Positions 13,238 through 24,819 of a stretch of DNA of 64,000 bases are shown piece after piece. Source of the stretch: Antedon mediterranea. Its lineage: Eukaryota; Echinodermata; Crinoidea; Comatulida; Antedonidae. The translations under genes were made by a program, and so were the position numbers. The stretch is from positions 2,609,001-2,673,000 of the forward strand of contig NC_092673.1 of assembly GCF_964355755.1 (NCBI RefSeq), written 5' to 3'. The notes beneath the pieces are model-generated. The model saw nothing but the letters and a program-made list of their open reading frames with translations, did not search any database and was not told where the DNA came from. Every line of letters begins with the position of its first letter. The first letter of the stretch is position 1.

Positions 13238-13309
13238 GTGAGGATATTCTGGAATGTTTACATCTTCGAGAGACTGATTCTGAAGTTTCTCCGTGATGAG
13301 AGTCACCAT
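13238..13309 (-). CDS. FAM53: FAM53-like protein, first coding exon only
   Basis: The minus strand has an ATG in a strong context (ACCATGG) at 13309, opening 24 codons that begin MVTLITEKLQNQSLED and run in phase 0 into a consensus donor (GTAAGTT) at 13237. The N-terminus MVTLITEKLQ-x-QSL-acidic-D is the hallmark start of the FAM53A/FAM53C family, nuclear 14-3-3-binding proteins that interact with the transcriptional machinery. The later FAM53 blocks (the RHCRSLS and RSQPC motifs) were not found between position 1 and 13 kb, so the second coding exon is probably beyond the left edge, behind an intron of more than 13 kb. Upstream sequence to about 13430 is probably 5'UTR of the same exon. The identification rests on about 16 N-terminal residues plus the splice and Kozak context. 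Confidence 0.7.
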
Positions 13310-13689
13310 GGTAAATGACGTGCCTTTTGGGAAAAGCCTCTTGGTTCTGGTCTACTTTCGAGTCATTTGTTTATCTGGTTGGTTCATGTAGGCTACCTTG
13401 TCTTAAACACCATCCAGAGTTACAGTATGGCTAATGTAAAATAATATGCTTGCCTGCAAGACAAAAAGAAAGAAAAGCTGAGTACGAAGTACACAATTGC
13501 TGCAAGAAATTCCGGAGTACTTGCCACCATTACCATGGTGTGTTTATTTACTATTGAAAAATTGAATGGGAATAACTTTCACAGAGATAAAAAGAACTCT
13601 TAAATACTTGATAGTTGCACAGATAAAGTCTTCAATGACCTCATTTAGGATAATAGCTTCTTTTATTAAAGATCACTCCATTGTTTCTT

Positions 13690-13805
13690 TAACTAGGGGT
13701 GTTTCTAACCAGCCCTACAGTTTTGCACAGCTTAATGTACCTGACCAATATGTAACTGGGGTGCTTCTAACCAGCCCTACAGTTTAACACAGCTTACTGT
13801 ACCTG
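13690..13805. repeat. Two-unit tandem repeat, about 60 bp
   Basis: CTTCTAACCAGCCCTACAG, followed by a copy of CACAGCTTA and GTACCTG, occurs twice with a few substitutions. Confidence 0.7.
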
Positions 13806-14016
13806 TTAATTAATATTTTAGGATATTCAAATTTGTTTAATTCATTTATATTGTTGCCTGTGTATAAATGTCGCATATTCATTTTCAGATGTAATTAATA
13901 AGTTATGAATTAAAACATATGTCCAGCTATAACATTCACTCCAGGCAAATAACTAGATTGATTGTCGCATCTTTATTCAATATGAAAGGTCCATCCAAAA
14001 GTTTCTTATCTACTCG

Positions 14017-14289
14017 TTGAATTCTAGCCATGAACAAAACACAATTATAGAGTATACGACTTCTTTAGACAACGAGGAGCCCATTTGGTTAACAGCAGAA
14101 GAACCGCAGGCTCCAAACAACAAGATCATTTCAATATTGGATTACGTAAAGTGTGACCTAGCCACGTTTTCATCCGGACGAGTCAAATTAAATCAGTTTG
14201 CCGTGGTAAAATTTTTACCAATAGCCACTTGGTTGAATTGCCAGGTTAATATGGTACATCACTGCAGATTGTCTTTTGCATTTAAATAG
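14017..14289 (+). other. Unexplained open frame without ATG start
   Basis: About 90 open codons include EEPIWLTAEEPQAPNN and SSGRVKLNQFAVVKFLP, with balanced amino-acid use, but the frame has no upstream ATG (the first usable codon is TTG). It could be an internal exon: possible donors are GTAAAA after the FAV codons and GTTAAT after LNCQ. No family recognised. A remnant of a retroelement ORF is an equally good explanation. Confidence 0.25.
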
Positions 14290-14540
14290 ACTCTACTCTT
14301 GTATTGAATGTACTTAGTAAACATTATGAGCTCATAAGATGTATTTGTAGCAGTTATCGGTACAAACAACTTTTAGGAAGACAAATTGACAAATATCACA
14401 TATATTCATAGACGAGTCAATATGCCGGGGAAAAATGGGGTGATGGGTTCTATACCCACCCACCAACCAACTTATGTTGCTAGTGATGATGTTCGCTCAT
14501 TCATTTATGATTGATTATAAGAATAAACATAATCATATAC

Positions 14541-14620
14541 AGTATTTATACTGTACATATAGTATTTATACTGTACATATAGTATTTATACTGTACATAT
14601 AGTATTTATACTGTATATGG
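14541..14620. repeat. 20-bp tandem repeat, four units
   Basis: Three exact units of AGTATTTATACTGTACATAT are followed by a fourth ending TATATGG. Each unit is nearly self-complementary (ATAC/GTAT). Confidence 0.9.
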
Positions 14621-14773
14621 TTGTTTCTAGGCTTTTAATCTTTTGTTATAATCTTGAAAAGTTGTGTGATAATAAACAAAGCACATTAACCTAGCAAGTA
14701 ATCCATAAGGAAACCTCACCCTGTACTACAATGTTAAATGCAAATATTGAAAGGAGATGATCACTCCCCCAAG

Positions 14774-15003
14774 CGATCAAATGGTTTGGCCGATTAAATG
14801 GTTTAAGCAATCAAATGGTTTGGGCAAAAACCAAATGGTTTGGGTGATCAAAATGGTTTAAGCAATCAAATGGTTTGGGCGATCAAAATGGTTTGGGGCA
14901 ATCAAATGGTTTGGTCGATGAAATGGTCTAGCCCATGAAATGGTTTGGGTGATCAAATGGTTTGGGTGAACCAGATGGTTTGGCTGATCAAATGGTTTGA
15001 TCA
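14774..15003. repeat. AAATGGTTTGG minisatellite, about 14 units
   Basis: Units of 15-17 bp are built on CAAATGGTTTGGGC with GAT or AAT joints; spacing is irregular and substitutions are frequent. Confidence 0.85.
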
Positions 15004-15496
15004 ACCAGCGTTTTTGCTCTCAACATTAAGTTGTTATTCCATCACAATAAGACGATACGGGAAAAAAGTCTAGCTAGTCTAGCTTACACTAATATCTGAA
15101 CGGTAATCAGAACAACACAGAATTGACTTCAATGAAATCTCGGTAACATACATAGACTTAAACCCCTTCAAAGTATGTATGTTATAGAAATCAGAAGTGC
15201 TTAAATTCAAACTATCCTGAAAATAATATAGGAATTGAAACTCGAAGCAGGAAAAATTTATATAACTTTCAAGGTTGTATTAAGAATAATGGCGTAAGCA
15301 GATTTAGGATGATATCCTTTAAATTGAGTTCAATCGCTGAAACAAGATTATTTTCATGTTATTTTATTTAAATTATGACTACATCAAGTTTATCGACTAC
15401 ATGGCCTTCAATGTTTTAAGCATGGTAAACTTGAATCGCACACTGAAAACATGGGGTTTTTTTAAGCAATAATTAATACTAGTCTTACCATTGGTC

Positions 15497-15605
15497 AGTT
15501 TATTTATTTATTTTATTTCAACAATATTTTACGAGGGTGGTCCATTTAGCCAAAGCTGATCATTAGGGACCTTCACAAAAATACATCATGAGACATGTAA
15601 CATAA
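15497..15605 (-). mobile_element. LINE 3' tail
   Basis: Read on the minus strand it gives GGTCCCTAATGATCAGC, then AAATATTGTTGAAATAAAAT and an AAATA repeat. The first part also ends the SINE at 24574-24817, so both share one LINE-type 3' end. Confidence 0.55.
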
Positions 15606-16091
15606 CAATAACAATTAAATTAAAATAGCATTTACTTTACTAACTTACCAAAAATATCAATACAGTATTCTTAACTCAAATAGCATTTTACCAAACCTGT
15701 ACCATACAATAAACAAAATTGGCAGTTTGACCACCACAATCCTGTAGGGTGGACCTTATTTTATAAGAGCTATCATCTGTAAACATGGCTCGTAGATTAA
15801 AGGCAAAAGCTGCCTATTTCCACTTCATTGACCCAACATTAAACAAAATCAATAACTAAAACTACAGTAAACCATAAAGCTCCAAAATCAATATTTCTCC
15901 ACTTGTGAGGAGCTGAGGGTCAATAGTTTCGGAATAGTTCCCTTAAATAGAAATGGCAAATTTGAAATTTCTATTCAATCCTCAAAGGCCTTCAATTAAA
16001 GTCTTTTTGTGCTCGATGATTACTGTCTTAGAGACAATACAGTAGGAAAAGTCCACATAGTTGGTATCTAAAACTAGAGCTACAGACATAG

Positions 16092-16163
16092 AGAACAAGT
16101 TTGAACATTTCATTTCATTTATTTCGTCTCGCATAAATGAAATGAAATGTTCAAACTTGTTCT
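16092..16163. repeat. Perfect 31-bp inverted repeat with 10-nt loop
   Basis: The left arm 16092-16122 (begins AGAACAAGTTTGAAC) is exactly complementary to the right arm 16133-16163. The loop is TTCGTCTCGC. It lies 13 bp before a CArG MITE copy. In RNA it would form a long uninterrupted stem. Confidence 0.9.
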
Positions 16164-16176
16164 AGCTCATAGTGTA

Positions 16177-16326
16177 AAGCTCTGTCTACACTCAAATATG
16201 GTAGTGATATGACCAAATATGGTAGTGATATGACCAAATATGGTAGTGATATGACATTATCATGTCCATATATGGGCACATCATATTGTGTTTGTTACAT
16301 AGCGTTTGATAGTGTAGACAGAGCTT
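16177..16326 (+). mobile_element. CArG MITE, copy 2
   Basis: Both termini are present. It carries two CCAAATATGG (a third repeat has CTC in place of CC) and one CCATATATGG. The left arm lacks the ACTAGTTTGAC part. Confidence 0.85.
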
Positions 16327-16329
16327 CAT

Positions 16330-18030
16330 AGTCATCTTTTTTTACACTTCTAACTTCAACATATTACTTTATGTGCAAGACTATTAAATCATGATTTATT
16401 TTTTTTTATTATTTCCCTTTTGAAACCAAACCATGACAACATTTCATAGAATTTAACATGATTGTATTGTGGTAACACACATTATCATTAGGTGCATTAT
16501 GTAAATTGTCCAATCAAGGTGCAAACTTAATACCGAAACTAAAGTTGGTCAGACTAGTTCCGATATAATTATAAGTAAAGCAATTTTATTCGGCGCTTAT
16601 TTTTCTGCTTTTATTCCAAGTTGCTTTCAAATGGAAAGAAATTTACAGAACTCAAGACTAACTAATAATCGGCCAATATTCAAGGCTTTCAAAGAAACTA
16701 ATAAATTTGGTTTATATGTGGATACAGCCAGCTTGCAATTTCCTTTGAACATAATATTGAAATGCAAGCAAAATCAATACATTTTCCCTATTTATACTTA
16801 AGGATATTACCCTACTTTTTTATGTTTCTCATCTAACTTCTGCAGATTATATTTCAACAAAAAGACTACAAACGTATTACTTCTTTGTAGTCAGTCATCA
16901 TTAAAAAGATTAATATTGCATCTCTTTTAATTTGATATTTGAGAATGGATATTTTGGAATGGACAAAATGAATATTAAAACCATCAATTTGTCTCGTGGA
17001 TATGTATAGTGAACCAAGAAAAATGTGATGCTAGGCATTTAGTATTCATCATGCTGACAAAAGCCTTTTTGGCACAAATAGTTGCGAACTGTGCACTATT
17101 ACTGTATATACGGTAGTATGATACATCATAAAGATAGAGTACAGGATGGCTTCATTTGTTTAAAATTACATTAATTATTTATTTATTTACTAATGTTAGA
17201 ATACACTGTAGAGGAAGTGTATTCACAGATCTCTAGCTAAAGCCTTCGTAAAACAAAACAAAAGCAGTCCAATAGAAACCATTATCAAGTAGAATCGAAG
17301 TCTTTATTGTAGCAAAATGTGTGACTATTGGGAATTAGTGAAGAGACTGAACAAAGACAAACACAAAATAAAGATTTAAGGAGTAAATTACAAGTAATCC
17401 TGCCAGAGTTTAACAGTAAATGACTTAAAAGTTGCTATTTATACCAATGTATTGTTGTCAATAATAACATAATAGATTAAGGGGACATTTTGGAATCCAA
17501 CAAAAGTAGGGGTCTTTACACGAAGAAAACATATTGAACCTTTTTCATTTCACAGAAAAGTGTTCCATATATTGGTGTCAAAAACTGTCAAGGAAGGGTT
17601 TTATATCTTATGCCACCATCCTAAAAAGTTTTTGCGCCCATATCTTTTCTAATGCCAACTGGGACACATTTTACTAAAGTAGTAAGTATCTTACTTTAGT
17701 ATCAATTCCAAAACTACAGTAGTAATCTTTGAATTGAATTTTAATCGGTAAAATGGTGCCATTGACTTGGGCGTTAACCCCATCTCATCATAAATCTATT
17801 TATCATATTCACTGTATTACAGTATTAGTTGACAATCAGGTTATCACCGATCACTGGCCTACAAACACAAGCAACTGGAGAATCAAAATTGATTTTAATT
17901 AATAATAGTTCATAACAAGTATCGGAATAACATTGCCTCTTATCCTAACAAGATTTAATACAGTTTACATACAGCTAATTTAGCGACTATAAAAGGTCAA
18001 GTTAGGAGGCTAGGTGGGCTTGTATAGTAC
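16330..18030. other. Non-coding AT-rich stretch
   Basis: I see no exon, repeat or RNA gene that I can support here. Confidence 0.4.
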
Positions 18031-18037
18031 TAATACC

Positions 18038-18229
18038 CAGTGGCGTAACACACAGACCTAAGGCTCCTCGTATAATAGCCCCAAGTAGCCCTCCAATGCT
18101 GGAGTCGTTTTTATCCTTTTTTGACATATTTTAATGCCTGTTTTTTCCTCTGGACACTGGTCAGAATACCCCATAATTTTCGGGGCCTCTGGGTTTAGCC
18201 AGTGAGCGCTCATAGCTGCTACGCCACTG
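18038..18229. mobile_element. CAGTGGCGTAAC MITE (hAT-like), copy 1
   Basis: It begins CAGTGGCGTAAC and ends GCTACGCCACTG. Interior CTGTTTTTTCCTCTGGACACTG and GGGTTTAGCCAGTGAG-type words match 49914-50048. The 8-bp flanks agree at only four positions. Confidence 0.75.
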
Positions 18230-18239
18230 CTACTGTACC

Positions 18240-21200
18240 ACCCCAAGCTAATCGGTACAGTAGTGTTTTAGCCTATTGAGTTATCATTTTTAACATTAAA
18301 CTTGCATTTTTGGTATCATAATTATTATTAATAAATTATAAGATAAATCCTTATCAATACAATTAAAGGTCAAATTTATAATATAGCTGGAAAAATCTTG
18401 ATATTAGATAATATTTGCTTGAAAATTAATTTTGAGAAATCAATATGCCTTGCTTGCATTCAGTACTGCAGTAATACTAGCATTGTACGCCAGGTAAATA
18501 ATCGTACCATGATCATTTCATCAATATCATTTTAAATAATTCATGTTGTTTTGTACTACTACAGTTATTTTAGATTCTTTCATTTGTGATCTCTATTTAT
18601 TTGCCTTTAAACAAAGAGGTACTTATTATCATAAATTATTGTTCTCTCAGTTTTCATTCTACACAATATCACATGATCATATTTCATTGAAATTCAAAGT
18701 TATACAATTTTGTACATTACTTTAACAGTAAATGATTGTACAGCGTAATCATTTTTAGTACTCGATTAGAGCCAACCTACTTTTAAACAAAACCCTCAGA
18801 TGCCAATAACTAATGCATAAAAAAAACCATGATAAAAATATTTTTTTTAAATTCCATCTTCGATATTAGAAAATATTTCAGATTACTTGAGCACAAAGCC
18901 TCAACTGAAACATATCAAGTTTTACATTGGGATTTGTATAAAAGATGAAGTAAAGTAGTAGTAATTACATTTAAATTAACATACAGTATTGTATTAACGA
19001 TACAAAAATGCAATAAGTATTGGAAATAAGAAAATGAGTTCTTTAATATATCATATTAAAATGGGTTTAGATTTCAAAGTATTCACTATGTGGAACTGAC
19101 TTAAAGTTTAAAGGTTAAAATGATATTGAGAAATGATGGTTGTTGTTGGACTGAAATGCAAGATTGGTATAGGAAATGAACGAAAATATAATATTGTGAA
19201 GATATTCTCGGTTACAGAAAATGTGTAACGAGATACATCAGAAGATATGTTTTAAAGACATAGTTATATCTGTGATCACTATAGAGAATAGGTGTTGGTG
19301 AGTATAGAAACGTTGTAACATCTTGAGGCTAGTATGGACATTTATTGAAATGTCCAAGCTCTAAGCATGTGCCTAAATGATCTATCTGACAGAATTTATG
19401 AATAAGTTACGAACAGATTTAAATTAGATATCTTTCCCATTAACAGATTGCATTTTGAAGAAAATTGGAAAGAACAGTAAGCCATATCAAAGATGAAGAC
19501 ACATCGCAAGGCAGGAGCAAAATTACGTTTGAGGACTTACTAATGCTGTGTCTCTTCTGGTACAAGCAAACTAGAGACTATTTTAATGCAATATGTTGTA
19601 GCTTTCTGAATTTAAATTGGTGACCATGAAAAAGATAATTTAATTCATTCTAGAAGAAACTAAATAAATCATATTTAGAATTTCAAAACCTAATCGTGTT
19701 TAAACGATGCATAATGTTCAATTTAATATACAATGCTACAAAATTATTCATTATTGAAGGGTTTGAAAAATATATAAATCTATACTGTTTCTCAAATGAG
19801 ACTCATAAGCACATGTTGCCATTTAAATAATTGGCAAATTATATTAACTAAAATAAATGTCACTTGAATAAAGAATACTCTTTCAGAAACGTTGTGTCCA
19901 TGTGTTTGGTATGAAACTATATAGTTGACCAGAAAATAACATTATTTAAGCTGACGTAGTAAAACGGCAAATTCAGAAATCTCCAGGTCTGTGTAGATCA
20001 GCAGAATTAATGCTACAAATCTTAGTAGTGACTGCTTACGTCACAGGCAGCCTACTATGTATGCTTTAAGTACTGTAGCGGCAACATTTCACAATAACAG
20101 CGCCAATGGTTGTCGTAATCATCAATGAATAATTACTGGTGCACATGCTTCACAAAATTACTATAGTGTGAGTCTACAGTAGGTTAATATTATTATTAAT
20201 AATCAATTTGCCACTTCCCAAGGTTAAAGGTCATTCAGAACATTCATATTTTGAATTTAATCTGAATGATATTATGTTATGTAATCATTTTCCTTCTTTC
20301 TTATTTGTGTATTTTCTATCATCATCATTGCTCTAGCCACTTTTAACTCAATGCAGGGGGAAGGTATAAAATTAACTCCATAACAGGGTATTTTGTTCTG
20401 TTCTCATCCACTGTGTACCAATTTCTTGCGAACTTTCATCGTGCCATCTCACATTAGTCCTTCAACTGGATAAATATTAAGGAATCAAATAAATAGTCAC
20501 ACTTAATAATTGCAACATGATGATGGCCAAATTTCATTAGTGATTTAAGTTATTATCTCCTCATACATAATAATTCATAATGAATTATGGTATTTACTAT
20601 ATACAAATTGGCAAGATTAGCTGGAACAGTAAGACTACATGAATGGCTGGTGTAGCAAGTCTATCATTGGAATAGATATGGATAAAATGTAGTTGATTGG
20701 TTTATACTGAAACTTCTTGGAAACATTCCAGAATAACTATTTGTATAAATAAATCAGCAAGACAGCAACAAATTATGTTTTTATATTGTGACAAGCATGA
20801 TTTCTGCATTTAATAAAAATTGAAATATGCATCAAATAGATCACTGTATAAACAGCTGGTAAACAAGTCTACAACATCATTCATGTGTCTGGTAATGGGA
20901 GTCTATAGAGACTCCAAGAATAGCTCATGGGTAGCTGGACAAACAAGTCTAGATTAATTACTTTGTCCCAGGGTGGCTAGACAGTTGAAGCCAATGAATC
21001 ACAGAGAGCTGTCTTGTCTTGTGTTTGTGTAAATGGCTGGGGACAGTCATGCCAGTTGTTTAATAGCTGTGTTATTTTTGACACTGATGAGACATGTAAA
21101 CAACAGTAACAAACATCGCTTCTGAGTTAATCATGATTAACTTACTCATGATTAACTTACTCATGATGATGTTATTGTGAACAGAGCTGAAAACTTAGGC

Positions 21201-21735
21201 ATTGCCAAGTTCAATATCAGAAAACACCATACAGTAAACAGATAAATGATAATAAATAAATATTTTTTTTTAATGGATTTGTTTCATTGATTGATATGAC
21301 GTGAGTCAATAAAAACTAAACTTCTTAATAACTGAGTAATCTCAAAGAGTTTTGAAGTTTCAATTAATGATTAACAGAAAATACATTACTAATGTGCCTA
21401 CTACGTAATTAATCAACAGAGTTGTGGCTTTAAACATTTCTGATATGATCAATATGCATTCAGTTGACCCTGTGGCTTTTCATGCAGACTCAATCTAAAA
21501 CTAAGCCTGCCTGAATGGCCTAAGCATCAGCTTTTCAAACAGGCTTAGGGTGAGTTGATAGGGTTACCCAACAAGCTTTGCCAAAGTTAATAAGTTCATC
21601 TAATGCTGTCTCAGTGTAGACAGGTAAAATCTGATTATTTACCATTTCTAATACCTAAAATAAACAAGACACTATACAGTATTATTTTTTTATCATAATT
21701 GTACTTGTCTGTACATTATTCCTGCAATGCTTACC
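18240..21735. other. Non-coding AT-rich stretch
   Basis: No supported exon. 21123-21172 has a short tandem of ATGATTAACTTACTC. Nothing else recognised. Confidence 0.4.
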
Positions 21736-21743
21736 GTATACTA

Positions 21744-21813
21744 AAGCTCTGTCTACACTATCACTTTATGTGACAAAAAAATGTGATGTGCTTTGATAGT
21801 GTAGACAGAGCTT
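21744..21813 (-). mobile_element. CArG MITE, copy 3 (70-bp deletion form)
   Basis: Both 20-bp termini are intact and nearly perfect, but the interior including all CArG words is gone. It shows that the ends persist with an internal deletion. Confidence 0.85.
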
Positions 21814-21814
21814 G

Positions 21815-24570
21815 TAACAAAAAGAACCAGACTACTACGGGGTCTGAGGTTCCTACAAAAAATTATCCATACTGTAGTTGTACAGTAGTTCTTGTATACA
21901 AAAATCCATACAAACTCAAATTAATGACAAAGAAATCAAAACTCGTAATACATATGCATTCTCAATTCCGAGAGCTTTCATTCTCTAATGGTCATCTGGG
22001 CATTGGTTTTCATTACGTTTCTTAATGACAGCAGGGATTTTCCAGGGCATGATATTAATAATGAAATGAGACATTTAAAGCATTAATCATTTGTAATGTA
22101 TAATTAACATTCTCTGGGTCGTTAACATGAATGTTTTTGTATTTGTGGACTGTACCATTTAGGGAGAGGGGTGTTTTTTCACTTGAGTATATCTCGTTCT
22201 TCGAGGAAAAAATGGCATTTTTCGGTTAATCCGGGTAAGCTAGGCACGAAATAGACGATGCTTTTCACATTATCATTTTTGTATCAATTATTAAAATGAA
22301 ATTTGTACAGCAATAAATGCATTTTTCTTTACTAATTTATATCATTTGCATTATACGAGAATTACACAAACATTTTGATATTAAAAATGAATAAAAAACA
22401 ACCATGAAACATCAATATATATTATGAAATTGCAATTTTAATTTCTAGTAATAAAATATATTGCTATTAATTTATTAAGAGGAAACCTATAAAAATGCTA
22501 ATTTTTTACAGAATCTTTTATAAAAAAAATTATAAATTTGCATACTACTGTATATTTGTTAAAAAAGAGATAATTAATCGGAATTTAACAGCATGCACAC
22601 TGTTTTGAAGAAAAAAGAATGTGTTTGACATAATTTTCAACTTTTTCCATAAACTTTTGCGTACAAAAGTTTGAGGACGTAAAGGCGCCATCGTACCATA
22701 CGTCTTGTTACATTTAAGTGAAGAGGAGCTTGATGTTAAAATAAAATGTTATGAAAATAATATTGAGTACAGTTCAAAGGTCAATGTGTATGCTTTAATA
22801 CAAAATCAGTCATAAGCCATAAAAATCCTATAAAGCAAGGTAGATTTGGACCAAAGCCCATGGGATTGGAAGGCTGGCATCTTTAATTCAAGCCATAAGA
22901 AAGGAAAATGCTTAAAAATATGATTATGACCACCCTCCTCCAGTATATTTTATAAAGATTGTGAATTCACAAGAACCAGCTTCAAGTTGAAGCCGCTTGA
23001 GACAATCCCATCATGCCTAGTACTAATCTACCTGTTAGCATAGCAAGCACTATGAATGGCTAATTCAATCACATGTCATTCAATAAATGGTTGACATCAC
23101 TATGGCGACCATCTAACCTCGGAACTTTGCCTCAAACAAACCTGATGGCCCTCTCAGCAAGAACTTGATAACGTCAACATAAAAATAATTATATTTAGCT
23201 AGATATAATTATATTTAGCAGAACAAGACACCTTAATAGGGAAAACAAATTGTGGAGGGGAGACTTATATTTATTTATTTTTTTCTTTGTGGGTGAACTC
23301 TCCAGTACAAGATTGTTCTCCCAGAGGGCCCAGGAATATCCTAAAGGAGAAAAAACATGGACATGGACAGACTGTACATTTTCTACTATAATCATCATAG
23401 TTCTAAAGTTTATTGGTTTGAAACTTTTAAAACCTTTTGTCTTGTCTTTTATTATTTAAATCTGCTATCATAAATCAATTTTGATCAGTAATAAAGTTTA
23501 ATACTCTCTGCTACACTACTTAGAAAAGCAACGTAATCTACTGGTAGTAGGTTTTATTGTTTTCATGTTACCCTTTTACACATTAAACTATGATTTAATA
23601 CCAATAATAGCGGATTATCTTACTATATTTACTTTCAATAAAACTAATGGAACATTGTACTTTAATGACATAAATAACTGTAATTATGTGATACAACATC
23701 ACATGTGACGCCTGTATCATAGGCACCATAATCCTAAACTTAATCTTACATGATATTATAAGGGCCACATGTTACACTGTATTAAACATTTGCCTATAAA
23801 CAGTATGATGCTAGTGAACAGATAATGAATGTGGTGATAACATACAGAATCGGGTGTTGTTATAATGAAAAATTAATTTTGAAAGTTCATTAAAAAAAAG
23901 TTGTGAATTTGTGCTAATTCATTAAACAACAAACTTGTCTATATAACACCTATTATACCTCATCTGTCGCCGTATTGGCTACCGGCCAAAGAATGAATCA
24001 TCCTATGTTACAGTTTCCTACTAATGCTAATGGTTACTATATATTGCACTGTGGTAATATAACAGTATGTAATTACTAGTTCCATACCTCAGAGTTTGCA
24101 TCGCTTCATAAGCGAACGTGCGTGAAAACTCTTTAAATAAAATTCAAAACAGGACTAGAATTTAGTATTACTGTACCATGAATAATCTACAATATTTTAC
24201 GAGTGGATGGATAGTATGGCTTTAAACTAAACACACAAAACATCAAAAACCTTTCGGTGCAATAAAAAATTAAATGTACGGCATGAAAAGCTTTACAGTT
24301 TTTCCATTTGAGATATTACACAAGCTACGAGCTGATGGTAATTAAAAATTGAAAAGGCCGCGCTTCTTGCAATACAGTATTAAAATTGCTTATTTTGTTG
24401 ACAAAGCAAAAGATAAAATACAATTTTATTATTGTATTACGGCTCAAACATCTAGCGATTGTAGTTTGCATTTGATATTTGATTATAGATGGAAGCGGTA
24501 GATATAGTATAATTGATAAAGGTTTACTTTAGAATCGTAGGCCTAATGTATTGACTTCAGAGTAGTTTAA
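21815..24570. other. Mostly non-coding; one more complex patch
   Basis: 22840-23190 is less AT-rich and has no long frame; it may be regulatory, which is a guess. 23290-23340 has a worn piece resembling repeat F (TCTCCCAGAGGGCCCAG). No exon supported. Confidence 0.35.
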
Positions 24571-24573
24571 AAA

Positions 24574-24817
24574 GTGGAGTTGTGGCTTGGTGGTTATGCT
24601 TGGCTACCACTCCAAGGGTCATGGGTTCAAATCCCATAACATATCAGGATTTTTTCTAAGGAAAAAATTAAAACTCCACTTCCAAAGACTTGTAATAAGA
24701 CTTTATGTAGAGCATCTTGTGTATGTTTGTCTTGTTAACCTCTGAGGGTCCCTAATGATCAGCAATTGCTGGATAGATCACTCTCATTAAATATGATAAA
24801 AAAAATTAATAATAAAT
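24574..24817 (+). mobile_element. tRNA-derived SINE with LINE-type tail
   Basis: The head carries pol III promoter boxes: TGGCTTGGTGG (box A, 24583-24593) and GGGTTCAAATCCCA (box B, 24623-24636), about 30 bp apart as in a tRNA. The body has CTTGTGTATGTTTGTCTTG. The tail GGGTCCCTAATGATCAGC is shared with the LINE tail at 15.5 kb, then an A/T-rich end. AAGTGGAGTT (24572-24581) and AACTCCACTT (24672-24681) are inverted. Confidence 0.75.
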
Positions 24818-24819
24818 AG

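Noticed and set aside
24574-24650. Possible functional tRNA gene
   Set aside because: Boxes A and B are present, but the sequence does not fold into a full cloverleaf by eye and is followed by a SINE body and LINE-type tail.
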